A DNA stretch of 64,000 nucleotides. It comes from Zantedeschia hybrid cultivar. Lineage: Eukaryota; Streptophyta; Magnoliopsida; Alismatales; Araceae. Position numbers and translations under genes: made by a program. Shown here in pieces: positions 11,776 to 22,394 of this stretch (position 1 is the stretch's first letter; every line of letters begins with the position of its first letter). Below the pieces are notes generated by a model. The model worked only from the letters and a program-made list of their open reading frames with translations. It did no database searches and was not told the origin of the DNA. The stretch is taken from contig JARZZO010000009.1 in NCBI GenBank assembly GCA_030544215.1, positions 49,967,129 to 50,031,128 of the forward strand, given 5' to 3'.

Positions 11776-13151
11776 CTAGCTCTCGGCATCGTCGCCGTCT
11801 ACGTTAACAGGAGTCTGATCGGGAGATGCCGAAGGAGAAACCTCGACCGGAACGACCTTATCAGGAACGGCCGCATCGCCTTCCTCCGGAGCCGGAGCTC
11901 TTTCGGCCTTAAGTTTTTTCCACCAGGCTAGAAGCTCATCGCCTTCCTCGTCCGTCGGAAGGCCGATGCCGGTCAGATCTACGGCCGGGCACGCCTTTTG
12001 GGCGATAGCCAGCCCTAGACTGAATACGGACGACGCCGCCTCGAGTCGAGCCTCCATTATCTCCTCGGCGAAATCCGGGCCGGCCTTATAGCTTGCCACA
12101 GCTGTACGAGCAGCCTCTTCGGCCTTAGCCTTCATATCTGCCTTCAGAGACGAGATCTCCTCGGCGTGACGACGGTGCTCCGTGACCCGCTGTTCGGCCT
12201 TGTCCTGGATCTCGGCCTTAAGAATTGTGTTTTCAGTCCGGGCCGTTTCCAGTTCCTTCTCGACCTTCTCCCTCTCCTGCTCGGCGGATGCGGCCAAGTC
12301 CCCATCTGTACAAGCCCCTCCTCTTCCTCGAAGAGCTCCGCAACATCATACGGAGCCTCGGCCTCCAGGAGGTGCACGATATGGAGCTGATCGGGATTAA
12401 GAGAAGGCGGATCGGAGAGGCCTTCGGCCAGTGGTGCCCATTCAGTAGGGAAGGGCCACATGCTCTTCTCCTTCTCCGGAAGAGAGACAAAGAGGAAGCT
12501 CTTCTTCCAATGGTGAATGGACGAAGGCTTCCCGGAAAAAATACCCCGGCCGAAGCGGGGGACGAAGCAGTACCAATCGGATTTTCCCTGCGGTTGTATC
12601 TTGAAGAGATAGTGAAAGATGTTTACCGAAGGGAGGGCGTCAATATAGGCGTTCACAGCCAAAAAGGCGTAGACTGTCCGCCAAGAATTCGGGAAGAATT
12701 GGGACGGGGCCAATCCGTAGAAGCACAGAAGGTTGATAACAAAAGAAGGAAGGGAAAGACGAAAGCCCGCCCGGAAGCTCTGCTCATAAATAGAAAAGCA
12801 GCCCGGTCGGGCGGAGTTAGCCCTGGTGTTCTTCCCGGGCCGATAAGGAAAGATCCAAGCTGGAAACTGATAGTAGGAAGCGATGGTCTTGACCCCATCG
12901 TCAGTAAGAGTACAGATCGCATCGGCAACAGTCTCGGCCCGACGCCGGCCGGAGGTAGAAGCCTGGGCTACAGCCGGAACCTCCTCGGCCTCTTCAGCCC
13001 GAGACACCTCGGCCTCATCCGCTATATCAGAAACAAGGGAATTAGAAGAAAGGGGAGATGACAAGGAAGACTCGGGAGGCCGGGATGAAGAGCAAGAAGA
13101 ATAATCTTCGGCCAAAGAGCTACCCTCGGCCGAAGGAGAGCTACTGGACAT
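11776..13151 (-). pseudogene. Antisense extra ORF of the Tat element (Transposase_28-like), one frameshift
   Basis: Reads opposite to gag-pol. Starts at ATG 13151 (MSSSSPSAEG) with a Ser/Glu-rich N-terminus. A domain of about 150 residues follows (nucleotides about 12,890-12,420) with features of the Pfam family 'putative gypsy type transposon' (PF04195): YQFPAWIFPYRPG, a Y-E-Q-S-F-R-A-G-F-R-L-S-L-P-S-F-V region and the S-W-R-T-V-Y-A-F-L stretch. After an acidic linker the coding sense shifts by one base near 12,300. It continues as an Ala/Glu/Lys-rich coiled coil (EREKVEKELETARTE) and an acidic tail ending at 11776. Antisense ORFs of this kind are a known but functionally unexplained feature of Tat elements. 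Function is unknown. Confidence 0.8.
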
Positions 13152-13378
13152 GAATCACGGAGCAGAATTGAGGCTTACCCTCAAACAAAGTCTCCTCGAC
13201 TGCCAACGGCCTCTCGGACAACAGACAGAGCTTCCCGACGACAGACAGGGCGCCCTCAAACACCCCCGATGGCTCGCTCTTCGCCGGAGAAGCAGGAACG
13301 CTTGGAGAAGACGCTCGCAGGAAAGCACAGGCGCAGGGGAAGAAGAAAGCGGAACAGTGCCCTGGGGAGAGGGGCTCC

Positions 13379-13386
13379 TATTTATA
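13379..13386 (-). promoter_or_regulatory. Candidate TATA box for the antisense ORF
   Basis: On the minus strand this reads TATAAATA, the same octamer as in the LTR promoter. It lies 228 bp upstream of the antisense ATG, leaving room for a leader of about 200 bp. No equivalent sense-strand role is evident. Confidence 0.55.
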
Positions 13387-14056
13387 AGGAAGGTTGAAGG
13401 CATTCCCCGCCGAAATCAACGGCCGAGATCTTCCTCCTCCTCGGCGCCGCTTCCCTCAGATGCGCGCCACGTGTACTGTCCTTCGGCAATGATAACGGTC
13501 GGGCTACCGGATCGAGAGAAAGCTATCAACGGCCGGACGCGGCCTAACCCTTCGGCTGATCATCCGGATACTTGCCACGTGTTCCGATCCGCGTGCCGGA
13601 AGCAGAAGAGGCGGCGATCCGAGTGAAGTCTTGGGCAGAGAGCCGAAGTGACCCGCGATCCGCGTGATCACCAATTACGGCTAGGATCTTTTTGTGCTTT
13701 CGGCAAACCGGTTAGATGTACGACGCGTGTCCTGTGTTTTCTCACGACACGACCGTTCGGACGGGAAGCTAGACGCCTTTTCCGTGCTTTTTTCAGGAGT
13801 CCTGACACGTTCAGAAGACTCGTCCCTTCGCAACCGAGGACGAAGGCATCCGTCGCTAAGTTTCGGCCTGAAACGAAGGTACCAATAACGAGGACCCGGC
13901 CTAAGACAAAGCTGATTGTTTCCAGCCCTCGGCCGACCGAAGGCAGTTCCTTTTTTACGACGAAACAGAGTAAAAGTTTCAGACAGCACATGCCGTGTTA
14001 CTCCTCCGAGGAGGCTTCGGACTTTACTCTCGCCATCTCATGAAACTGAGGAAGAC
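13387..14056 (+). other. Non-coding 3' region of the Tat element
   Basis: GC-rich sequence between the antisense promoter and the purine tract. No conserved coding frame on either strand. Overlapping short frames on both strands are compositional. Confidence 0.5.
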
Positions 14057-14073
14057 AAGAGTGGGGGGCTATG
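14057..14073 (+). other. Polypurine tract region
   Basis: AAGAGTGGGGGGCTATG immediately precedes the 3' LTR and contains AAGAGTGGGGGG, the expected plus-strand primer for this element type. Confidence 0.75.
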
Positions 14074-15025
14074 TGATGGGGCAGAATCCGATTCGGCCCA
14101 TTAAAACAAGCCCAACACTGATATCAGTCCAACAGCAGTAGTAAAAGGCCCACTGGCAGCCTTTGGCCCATTAGCAGCCCAGCAGCCCTCGGCCCAGTAA
14201 GCAGTCCAGTGGTCCTCGGCCCATCAGCGGCCCAGCAACCTTCGGCCCATCAGCGGCCCAATAGCCTTCGGCCCATTAGCGGCTCAGCAGCCCTCGGTCC
14301 AGTAGGCTCCAGCCCACTAAGCGGCATCTGGCCCATCAGCGGCCCAAACCCCTTCGGCCCAGTAGCCGTATCCGGCCCACTCCGGTGGGAGGGTTAGGCA
14401 CTATGGCGGTTTACCAGTAAACCTAGAACATAGTCCTATATCTGCTGCCACCATTAAGCAACCTCTATCCTCCGCTATAAATACACGGCTATTTATTACC
14501 AACGGTATGTCTTCGAGACATAAGGACTACAGTCCAAAAAGCATTAAAGCTACTTCTTCCTCTTCTCTGACTTCTGAATCGAATCATCTTCATAAGCTAA
14601 CTTAGCCATTGGAGGGGGTTCCTTAGGGCCGAAGCCCGGGACTCCTACTGACTGGTTCTTCTTCTTCTTTCCCTCCTTCTGCAGGGGCTCGGTTTGAATC
14701 TTCGCCGACCTCTCCGAGTCGGTATCGGCCGCCGACTTCGGATCTTCTCCCTCCGGTCTCGACGCCTTTCGCAGGCTGGTTCGCCTCGTCCGAAGGAGTT
14801 TCGGCCACGCCTTCTGCAGGCTGGTACGCATCGTTCGAGGGAGTCTCGGCGTCGCTCCTGGCGAGTTCTCGCCCGGGCACCTCTCGGCCTCGAATCCTCG
14901 GCCCCGTCTCCGCCCTCGCCTCGTTCCGGATCCCCGTCGGTCCTCTTCACCGATTCGATCAAGCTTCGGATCCAATCTTCGGATTCCAACCCCGGAACCC
15001 GACCGTGATAGCTTCAGCTACATCA
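14074..15025 (+). repeat. 3' LTR of the Tat element (952 bp)
   Basis: Matches 3776-4728 at all but about 30 positions by eye; TGATG/CATCA ends; TATA box at 14476-14483; U3 subrepeats retained. Confidence 0.97.
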
Positions 15026-15030
15026 AATCT
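15026..15030. repeat. Target site duplication AATCT, right copy
   Basis: Second copy of the 5-bp duplication paired with 3771-3775. Confidence 0.95.
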
Positions 15031-16110
15031 TATGGCCTTAGAATATATAACACAATAAGGTTGATTGTGTTTTTTCGTAGGATATACATAAGTTAGATTA
15101 AAATTGTTAATTCTCATGTTTTTACATTCTAAGACTGGTGACAATAAATGGCATACACATACGAGTTACGAATCAACAAAATGCAGAGAAAGTCTTGAGA
15201 AAATTGAGCCACATGAATAACCGCTTCATAAATGTTATCTTATGAAAGAATGATTGCCTTGAAATGACGAACACTGGATTTCATGTTATTCAGATACAGT
15301 AATGGGCACATTGCATGACTAGACTCTTTATGATTTCTTGAGGGTGAGGTGGTTTTGTTTTTTGTTTTTAGCAAAGAGGAGATTTGTGGCTCTTGGTAAG
15401 CAATTGCGAGTCGGGACCGCGCATTAAGTTTGCACATCAAGTCTTGCCGATCGATTTATTTTGGACAGAAATTTTACGACATTAGTTGACTCTTGTGTAT
15501 GTTTTCTCGATGCATCGTAGTATGTGGTCCCATAAGAAAATAGGGCACAAATGACAAAGTAGGGTGAGTGTGTTCTTAAGTTTGTGTTTGCTAAGCAATA
15601 TCATAATTTAAATAAATAAATATGCATTAAGGAAACTTAAATTCATACAAGGACCTAAAAACAAAATATATGATTTTACGGTCGCTATTTAAGAAGTTGA
15701 ATTCATGAGAATAGCTAAACGAGAAAGGGAAAGAAAAGAGATTTAGAGGAGAAGGAAAGATTATATTGAATTTTAAGTTAGTTTATTATGTTTACAAATG
15801 AAAAACAAAATGCATTTGAGGTAGTGGATCGTTATGCAAGGTGCCTTATTTGAAGTATATTTGAGTGTTTGATTGAAATTCCAATGGAAAACTAGAGTGA
15901 TAATTTAGCTTTTTGTTTTGTTAATATACTAGAATATTATTTGGTTCCAAATGAAAAATAAAATACATTTGAAATTCCTTGTTTAAAATTTCAATTCGAG
16001 AGTAGAGTGATAGTTTAACATTGTAGGTAATTGATATTCTAAGTTTAAAATGTAATAACCTCTTTCTAGGGCAAAACCTCTATGGTTTTGTTTAGAGAGA
16101 AGCATCAATG
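15031..16110 (+). repeat. Segment E, copy 1, right part
   Basis: Continues exactly where the left part stopped at 3775: TATGGCCTTAGAATATATAA, then the shared landmarks GGCATACACATACGAGTTA, CACATTGCATGACTAGACTC and AATTTAAATAAATAAATAT. Other E copies without an insertion read across the same point. It passes into mini-140 sequence near 16,110. No coding seen. Confidence 0.85.
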
Positions 16111-16306
16111 TTTCTAAATTTAAGAGAGATAAGATTTACAGTTCTTAGTACATAGTTGGAGGCATCAAATCGAAGTCAATTCGACAATATCTTAACAACT
16201 GCTCGGGCTAAATGAATCTCTTTTCAGGTAGGTGATACATTAATACTCCTTCTTCACTTTCTAACTTTAACATAAGATTTGTAGTTCCTAGTTAGTAGAA
16301 GGCAAT
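16111..16306 (+). repeat. mini-140 units, about 1.4 copies
   Basis: One full and one partial unit with the CAATATCTTAACAACTGCTC and TTTTCAGGTAGGTGATACATT landmarks, cut off by a second partial segment E. Confidence 0.75.
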
Positions 16307-16747
16307 GATACATATGATTTTATGGTAGTTATTCGAAAAGTTGAATTCACGAGAGTAGCTAAACGAGAAAGGGAAAGAAAAGAGATTATGAGAGAAAGGA
16401 AAGATTATATTGAACTTTAAGTTAGTTTATTATGTTTGCAAATGAAAAACAAAATACATTTAAAGTAATTGATCATCATATAGGGCGTCTTATTTGAATT
16501 ATGTTAAGTGTTTGATTGAAATTCCAATGTAAAAACTAGAGTGATAATTTAACTTTTTGTTTTATTAATATACTAGAATATTATCTGGTTTCAAATGAAA
16601 AAAAAAATACATTTAAAATTCCTTATTTAAATTTCATATTTAAGAGTAGAGTGATTGTTTAACAATATGGGTAATTGATATTTCAAGTTTAAAATATAAT
16701 AACCTCATTTTGGAACTAACACCTCATGGTTTTGTTTAGAGGGAAGC
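16307..16747 (+). repeat. Segment E, partial second copy (3' half)
   Basis: Repeats the part of E seen at about 15,670-16,110, starting at TATGATTTTATGGTAG and including GAGAAAGGGAAAGAAAAGAG and TAATATACTAGAATATTATCTGG. It is a local partial duplication of E with intervening mini-140 sequence, and it is cut by the solo LTR. Confidence 0.8.
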
Positions 16748-16752
16748 ATAAA
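16748..16752. repeat. Target site duplication ATAAA, left copy
   Basis: ATAAA flanks the solo LTR on the left and recurs at 17546-17550. Confidence 0.85.
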
Positions 16753-17545
16753 TGTAATGACCCACCACCCTATAATCGGAAACCCGATTACTAAATGGGT
16801 ATCAGATCATTATTTACGGGTTCACACCTAGATCTCATACGACACGTTTGGAGGAGTAAGTGTTAAACAAAGCTAAATATAACAATCTCATGGACTTCAA
16901 GGAAAGTACAAGTGCGCAGGAAGTAAATTAGTAGTGTCTGTATGCAGTCCAACAATAATTACATGGTCCAAAGAATTAAATATGTACAGGTAGAAGCAAA
17001 GTATAACAATATCAGGGCATATCCCGGAACCGAGATAGCTGCTGGCGGTGGAGGTGGTGGTGGTAGTGGTAAGAGGTAGATAGGTGTTGGAGTGGTGGAA
17101 GAGGAAGAAGGGTAAAGAGAAAGGAAAGGGGGAAACGGAGGGGATCGAAGAGAGGGAAGAGAGAGAGTGAGAAGGAGATAATGAGAGAAATAAGGGAAGG
17201 TTCGGGGTGTTAAACCGAAACAGATAAGATCACGTCGTCCTATGCAGACGCCATTCATGTGACACGTCGGAGGCGTACTCTAGCAGAATGTCTGAATCGC
17301 GTTGTCCATCAAAGACGCCGTTTAGACGATATGACCGGGGCCATACACACGTGCCCCAATGTCCGTCCACGCGGTACAATAAGCAAGCTACCTAAATGAC
17401 GTCCGTACAGACCGACGCCATTCGAAAGGCGTCGTGCACCTTAGACGTCGTTTAGAAGGCATGCCCCTGACGCACCGGGGCCTAAACTAAGGGGTCTGGC
17501 TCCGAAACCGACCCAATAACTGTACCCGAAACCTCAATCCTTACA
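16753..17545 (+). mobile_element. Solo LTR (793 bp)
   Basis: Starts TGTAATGACCCACCACC, ends CAATCCTTACA, and is flanked by the 5-bp duplication ATAAA. There is no internal region, so this is a solo LTR left by LTR-LTR recombination. TGTAA(T/C)GACCC starts are typical of plant chromoviral Ty3/gypsy (Del/Tekay) LTRs; the lineage is inference. It holds a purine-rich tract at about 17040-17200 and repeated GACGCC/GACGTC(GTTTAGA) motifs at about 17,220-17,460. The short frames in it are compositional. Confidence 0.85.
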
Positions 17546-17550
17546 ATAAA
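17546..17550. repeat. Target site duplication ATAAA, right copy
   Basis: Matches 16748-16752. Confidence 0.85.
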
Positions 17551-18581
17551 TGTTTCCAACTTTAATATAGATAAGATTTACAGTTCTTAGTATATAGTTG
17601 TGGGCATCAAATCGAGGGCAACTCGACAATATATTAGCAGCTGCTCGGACCTGGATGAATTTCTTTTGAGGTAAGGTGATACATTAATACTCCTCTTCAG
17701 TTTCTAACTTTAACATAAGATTTGTAGTTCCTAGTAAGCAGAAGGCATTAAATTTATGATAGTTTGACAATATCTCAGTAGCAACTTGAACTTCAATGAA
17801 TCTCCTTTTATGCATTTCTTCTCCTCCTTTGATTTCTATCTTTAACATAGATAAAATTTGTAATTTTTACTAGGTTGTTAGGGGCATCAAATTGGGGGTA
17901 GCTCGACAACATCTTTGAGTAGATCTGATTTCGGTGAATCTCTTGTAAGGTGATACATTCCTACTTTACGTTTGGTTTCTAACTTTAACATAAGGTTTGT
18001 AGTTCTTAGTAAGTAGGCAGATAAAATTACAGGCAATTTAACTATATATCTCAGCAGCAACTCGGACTTCGATGAATCTGCTTTCCGGTAGGGTGATATA
18101 GTGCTTCTCCTCCTTTGGTTTCTATCTTTAACATAGATAAGATATGCAATTTTCAGTAAATAGCTGGAGGCATCAAATTGAGGTAGCTCGGTAATATCTT
18201 CGTAGTTGCTCTAATTTTAATGAATCTCCTTTTAAGTAAGGTGATACATTCCTACTTATTCTTTGGTTTCTAACATTAATATAAGATTTGTAGTTCTTAG
18301 TAAGAGGGAAGCATCAATTTGGGGTAGCTCTCAGCAGTAACTCAAACTTTGATGAATCTTGTTTTCGGTAAGATAATACATTCCTTCTCCTCCTTTTGTT
18401 TCCAACTTTAACATAAGATTTGTACTAGAAAGGCATCAAATTGGGGGAAGCTCGACAATATGTCAGCAATAACTTGGACTTCAATGAAACTCCTTTCAGA
18501 TAAGGTGATATATCTTGCTCCTCTACTAGTTTCTAACTTTAACATAGATAATATTTGCAGTTTTAAATAAATAGTAGGAGC
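17551..18581 (+). repeat. mini-140 minisatellite array, about 7 units
   Basis: Tandem units with GATGAATCTCCTTTT and GGTAAGGTGATACATT cores. It ends with GTAGGAGC (18574-18581), the decayed left target duplication of the next hAT-Agenet copy. Confidence 0.85.
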
Positions 18582-20044
18582 TAAGGGTGGCCCTGAGTCG
18601 AGCCACTCGTCAAGTTTGGCTTGGCACATTTAATCAATCGAACCAAGCCCGAGGTTTAATTTAGGCTCGTTTAATCAAAAGTGTCAAGCTCAAGCTTGAC
18701 TTAGCTCAACTCGCCTGGCTCGCGATCTGGCTCGACGTAAAAATATTTAATTAATTTATATTATACTATGTAAAACTTCCCTAACCAAATGTAACCCAAT
18801 GTAAATAAGCCCACTATGTCAACACCGCCTTACAGGTCTCCAACTTAATGAAACATTTACATAAGTTTTGAACAAGATTATTATGAGCACTGATAAAATA
18901 ATTAGGCTTTCGATTTCGAACTAAACTTTCGGAACTCCAAGTCGCTAGCTGGGAGGAGCGAGAGAGAGAGGGCAATGAGGTTCTCGAATGGCGCAAAGCT
19001 AAGGTGAGTTAAGACGACGAAGGCTTCTATGGGGCCTGGTACGAGGCCAAGGTTGTTTTCAGCATGTCTAAGACCTACTGTTACTCTGTCTTCTACGACC
19101 ACCTCTTGCCAACAATGCTAATGGTGAAACTCAGGTGCCTCCCCCGCCCCAGGAGATCGTAGCATATGGGCATGTACAGCACCACCCCCTTGCTGTGGCT
19201 GACCATTTGTGCCACACCAGCCCATAGAGACCTGGTAGGTTGGCATAATGCTGGGTGGTGGACAGGGGTGGTGGTAGCTGAGCCCACTAGGGGGCAGTGG
19301 GGGCTGCTATACGATGTGCTTCCCTAGCCCATGAGAGAAGATGAATTTTATGGCAAGGGGCCTCTAAGCCTCTAAGCCCACCTCGAGTGGGTCCATCCTA
19401 ACAGGAGCATGCGAGCAAGCCTTCTTTCCTTGTACACCCCTCAAGTGGGATTCACAGTTGAGACTTTTTAGTCTGAAATTGGTTACTTTATAAAAACTTC
19501 AACCTACTTTCTCTTTAAATCTCAAGCCTCCCTCTAGGTGGTGGTAGCTGAGCCCACTAGGGGGCAGTAGGGGCTTCTATACGATGTGCTTCCCTAGCCC
19601 ATGAGAGAAGATGAATTTTATGGCAAGGGGCCTCTAAGCCCACCTCGAGTGGGTCCATCCTAACAGGAGCATGCGAGCAAGCCTTCTTTCCTTGTACACC
19701 CCTCAAGTGGGATTCACAGTTGAGACTTTTTAGTCCGAAATTGGTTACTTTATAAAAACTTTAACCTACTTTCTCTTTAAATCTCAAGCCTCCCTCTACT
19801 GGACCTTCCCAAGTTAAACGATTCGACTGTTTCTGACTGGGTGAGCTCAGTTGATTAGCGGGGTTAACTTAGAAGTGTTCTAACGAGCAGAGCTCGAGTC
19901 GAGTTTGAGCTAAGATCCTTTCCTGACGAACTGAGCTCGAGCCCATAAAAGGAGTGAGGGGGTAGGCTCGAGCTCGAGTAATTTTGGGCGAGTCGAGATC
20001 GATCGAGTTAAAGCTCGGTTGTACTCGGCTCGTGGCTACCCCTA
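18582..20044 (+). mobile_element. hAT-Agenet repeat copy III
   Basis: Left end TAAGGGTGGCC, right end GTGGCTACCCCTA; flanks GTAGGAGC on the left and GTTAGAGC on the right (consensus GTTGGAGC). A direct duplication of about 275 bp is visible: the stretch from about 19,261 (GTGGTGGTAGCTGAGCCCAC) to about 19,510 recurs at about 19,537-19,785 with few differences, so it is a recent internal duplication. Confidence 0.8.
18955..19400 (+). pseudogene. Agenet-like gene fragment in copy III, broken
   Basis: One frame near 19,010-19,110 reads D-D-E-G-F-Y-G-A-W-Y-E-A-K-V-V and continues through S-K-T-Y-C-Y-S-V-F-Y-D-H-L. This is the Agenet core. Frames then break, and the remaining conserved W-W segment is in a different frame. 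Confidence 0.6.
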
Positions 20045-20475
20045 GTTAGAGCCATCAAAATGGGGGGCAACTCAATAATATCTTAGCCGTAAATCGTTCT
20101 TTGATGAATCTCCTTTTAAGGTAAGGTGATGCATTTCTACTCCTCCTTTGGTTTTATTTGTAAGGCATCCATTTCGGGGCAGCTCAATAGTATCTTAGAA
20201 ACAACTTAAACTTCGAAGACTCTCCTTTTAGGTAAGGTGATACATTCTTACTCGTCCTTAGATTTCTTAATTTCTCCTCCCTTGGTTTCCAACTTTAAGA
20301 TAAGGTTCCTAGCAACTAGAAGATATCCAATTGGCGGCTGCTCGACAATATCTCATCAACGACTTCGGCTTTAATAAATCTCCTTTTAAGTAAGTTGATA
20401 CATTCTTGCTCCTCCACTAGTTTTCTAGCTTTAAACATAGATACATTTGCAGTTTTTACGAAGTTGTTGGAGTTC
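20045..20475 (+). repeat. mini-140 minisatellite, about 3 units
   Basis: Begins GTTAGAGCCATCAAAATGG and ends with TTGTTGGAGTTC before the next hAT-Agenet copy. No segment E lies between these two hAT copies, so this interval is a shortened repeat unit. Confidence 0.8.
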
Positions 20476-21950
20476 TAGGGGTGGCTATAAGCTGAGCCTC
20501 TCGTAAGTTACTCGAGCTCGGCTCATATAATCAATCGAACCAAGCCCAAGCTCTAATTTAGGCTATTTGATCAAACGAGCTAAGCTCGGGCTTGAGCTAA
20601 TTCGGCTTACCTAGTGAGCTGGCTTAAAGTAAAAATATTTAGTTAATTTGTATATTCTATGTCAAACTTCCACAGCTAAAGGTAAACCAACCCTCATACC
20701 AGCACTGTCTCGCAAGTCCCCTGAGCCCACTAATGTTTACATAAGTTTTGAACAAGATTATCATGACCAAGAATAAACCAATTAGCCTCTCGATCTCGAA
20801 CTAAACTTTTGGAACTCCAGGTTTCTAGTACGTGTACGGGAGGAACTCCTAGGTGCACCTACCACCCAGGTCCCGTTACTTTGGCCTTTCAAAAGCTCTC
20901 TACACCTTTGGCGAAGTGGGTGGAGGGGGGGATGAGGAGGGCTTCCTAGGGGCCTGGTATGCGGCTAGTGTTGTTCGCACCATGTACAAGACCTACTACT
21001 ATTCTGTCGTCTACAACCTCCTCATGGCCGACCATGCCAAGGCGGAACTTGGGAGCCCCGCTTGCCCCAGGAGATCGCGACGTACGGGTGTGTGCGGTAT
21101 TGGCCCCTTGTTGTCGTAGGCCATTTACGATGCGCCAACCTATGGAGGCATAATAGGTTGGCACAACGCTAGATGGTGGATGGGGGTGGTGGTAGCCCCC
21201 AGGGGGAAGTGGGGGCTGCTAGTGTTGTTCGCACCATTTAGAAGACATGCTACTACTCTGTCGTCTACAACCTCCTCATGGCCAACCATTCCAAGGCGGA
21301 ACTTGGGGGCCCCGCTTGCCCCAGGAGATTGCAGCGTACGGGTGTGTGCGGTATTGGCCCTTCCTGTAGTAGGCCGTTTACGACGCGTCAACCTATCGAG
21401 GCCTAATAGGTTGGCACAATGCTAGATGGTGGATGGGGGTGGTGGTAGCCCCCTAAAAGGAAGTGGGGGCTGCTATAACAGTGTGCTTCCTAAGCCTATG
21501 GGAGAAGATGAAGTTCACGGGAGGGGACTTCCAAGACTCCAAGCCCACCTTGAGTGGGTTGATGACGTATGGGTCTATACTGACGAGAGTAGGGTAGGGA
21601 GCCATACAATTGTGGCGTTTTAGTCTGACATCAGTTGCTTTGCGAAAATGTCACCCCACTTTCTCTTTAAATCTCATGCCTCCCTCCCTCTACTGCACCT
21701 TCTTAAGTTCAGCAATTTGACTGTTTCTAGTTGCGTGAACTCATATTATTGGCTTGAGTTAACTTAAAAGTGTTTTACCGAGCCGATCTCGAGTTGAGTT
21801 CGAACTAAGTTCATTTCTTGGCGAGCCAAGGTTAAGTCTACAAAATGAGCTTAGGGTAGGCTCGGGCTTGAGCTTGAATAATCTTAGTGTAGGTCAAGCT
21901 TGAGCAAGTTAAACCTCGCCTCAGCTCGGCCCGACTGATGGTCAGCTGTA
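20476..21950 (+). mobile_element. hAT-Agenet repeat copy IV
   Basis: Left end TAGGGGTGGC; the right end has degraded to GTCAGCTGTA but is followed by the target duplication GTTGGAGC. Internally, the Agenet-coding block is tandemly duplicated: about 20,968-21,195 and about 21,209-21,440 both contain GTTGTTCGCACCAT, GAGATCGCGACGTACGGGTG-like and GGTGGATGGGGGTGGTGGTA landmarks. Confidence 0.8.
20853..21620 (+). pseudogene. Agenet-like gene fragment in copy IV, tandemly duplicated
   Basis: An 88-codon open stretch at 20853-21119 includes GGDEEGFLGAWYAASVV, the clearest Agenet core in this copy, followed by M-A-D-H-A-K-A-E-L. Frame is lost after it. A second block repeats the distal half, and a frame near 21,426-21,620 reads L-Q-A-H-L-E-W-V-D-D-V-W-V. 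This matches the C-terminal L-x-H-x-x-W-V-D-G-x-W pattern of paired plant Agenet modules. Confidence 0.65.
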
Positions 21951-22394
21951 GTTGGAGCCATCAATTTGGGGAAAGCTTGACAATATCCTAGCAATAAATC
22001 TTTCTTCGATAAATCTCCTTTCAAGTAAGGTGATACATTTTCGCTCCTCCTTTGGTTTCTAACTTTAATATAGGATTTATACTTCCTACTAAGTAGGAGG
22101 CATTAATTTAAGGCCAACTCAACAATATCTCAGCAGCAACTTTGGCTTCGAAGAATCTCCTTTAAGGTAAGGTGATACAATATCTTAACAGCAACTCCGA
22201 CTTCGATGAATCTCCTTTCGGGCAAGGTGATACATTCCTGCTCCTTTGGTTTCTAACTTTAACATATTTGCAGTGTTTAGGAAGTAATTAGGGCCATTAT
22301 GTTGGGGGTAGCTCGGTAAAAACTCCGTAGTAACTCGGACTCGATGAATTTCATTTAAGGTAAGGTGATTACATTTTCTCTCCTTTTGTTTTGT
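21951..22394 (+). repeat. mini-140 minisatellite array, about 3 units
   Basis: Starts with GTTGGAGC, the right target duplication of copy IV, and continues with standard units. It ends at TTTTGTTTTG before segment E. Confidence 0.8.

Larger units (their letters stand above)
3776..15025 (+). mobile_element. Ty3/gypsy Tat-lineage LTR retrotransposon, full length but defective
   Basis: An 11,250-bp element bounded by LTRs with TGATG/CATCA ends and a 5-bp target duplication. Order: LTR, primer site, gag, protease, reverse transcriptase, RNase H, a second RNase H, integrase, an 18-unit tandem array, an antisense ORF, a purine tract and LTR. A second (archaeal-type) RNase H before integrase is diagnostic of the plant Tat clade, and antisense extra ORFs plus 3' tandem arrays are known in that clade (Retand, Grande). 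The sense reading frame carries at least three stops and three frameshifts, so this copy is non-autonomous. The LTRs differ at about 30 of about 950 positions by my own eye count, mostly transitions. At a commonly used plant rate near 1.3e-8 per site per year this would be roughly one million years (inference). Confidence 0.95.

Noticed and set aside
12166..13061. Plus-strand ORF of 278 codons opposite the antisense Tat ORF
   Set aside because: It is the shadow of the minus-strand frame, which shows family features; the plus-strand product is Arg-rich without any.
16959..17258. 99-codon antisense ORF in the solo LTR
   Set aside because: Encoded by the purine-rich tract (Pro/Ser/Leu low complexity); not conserved coding.
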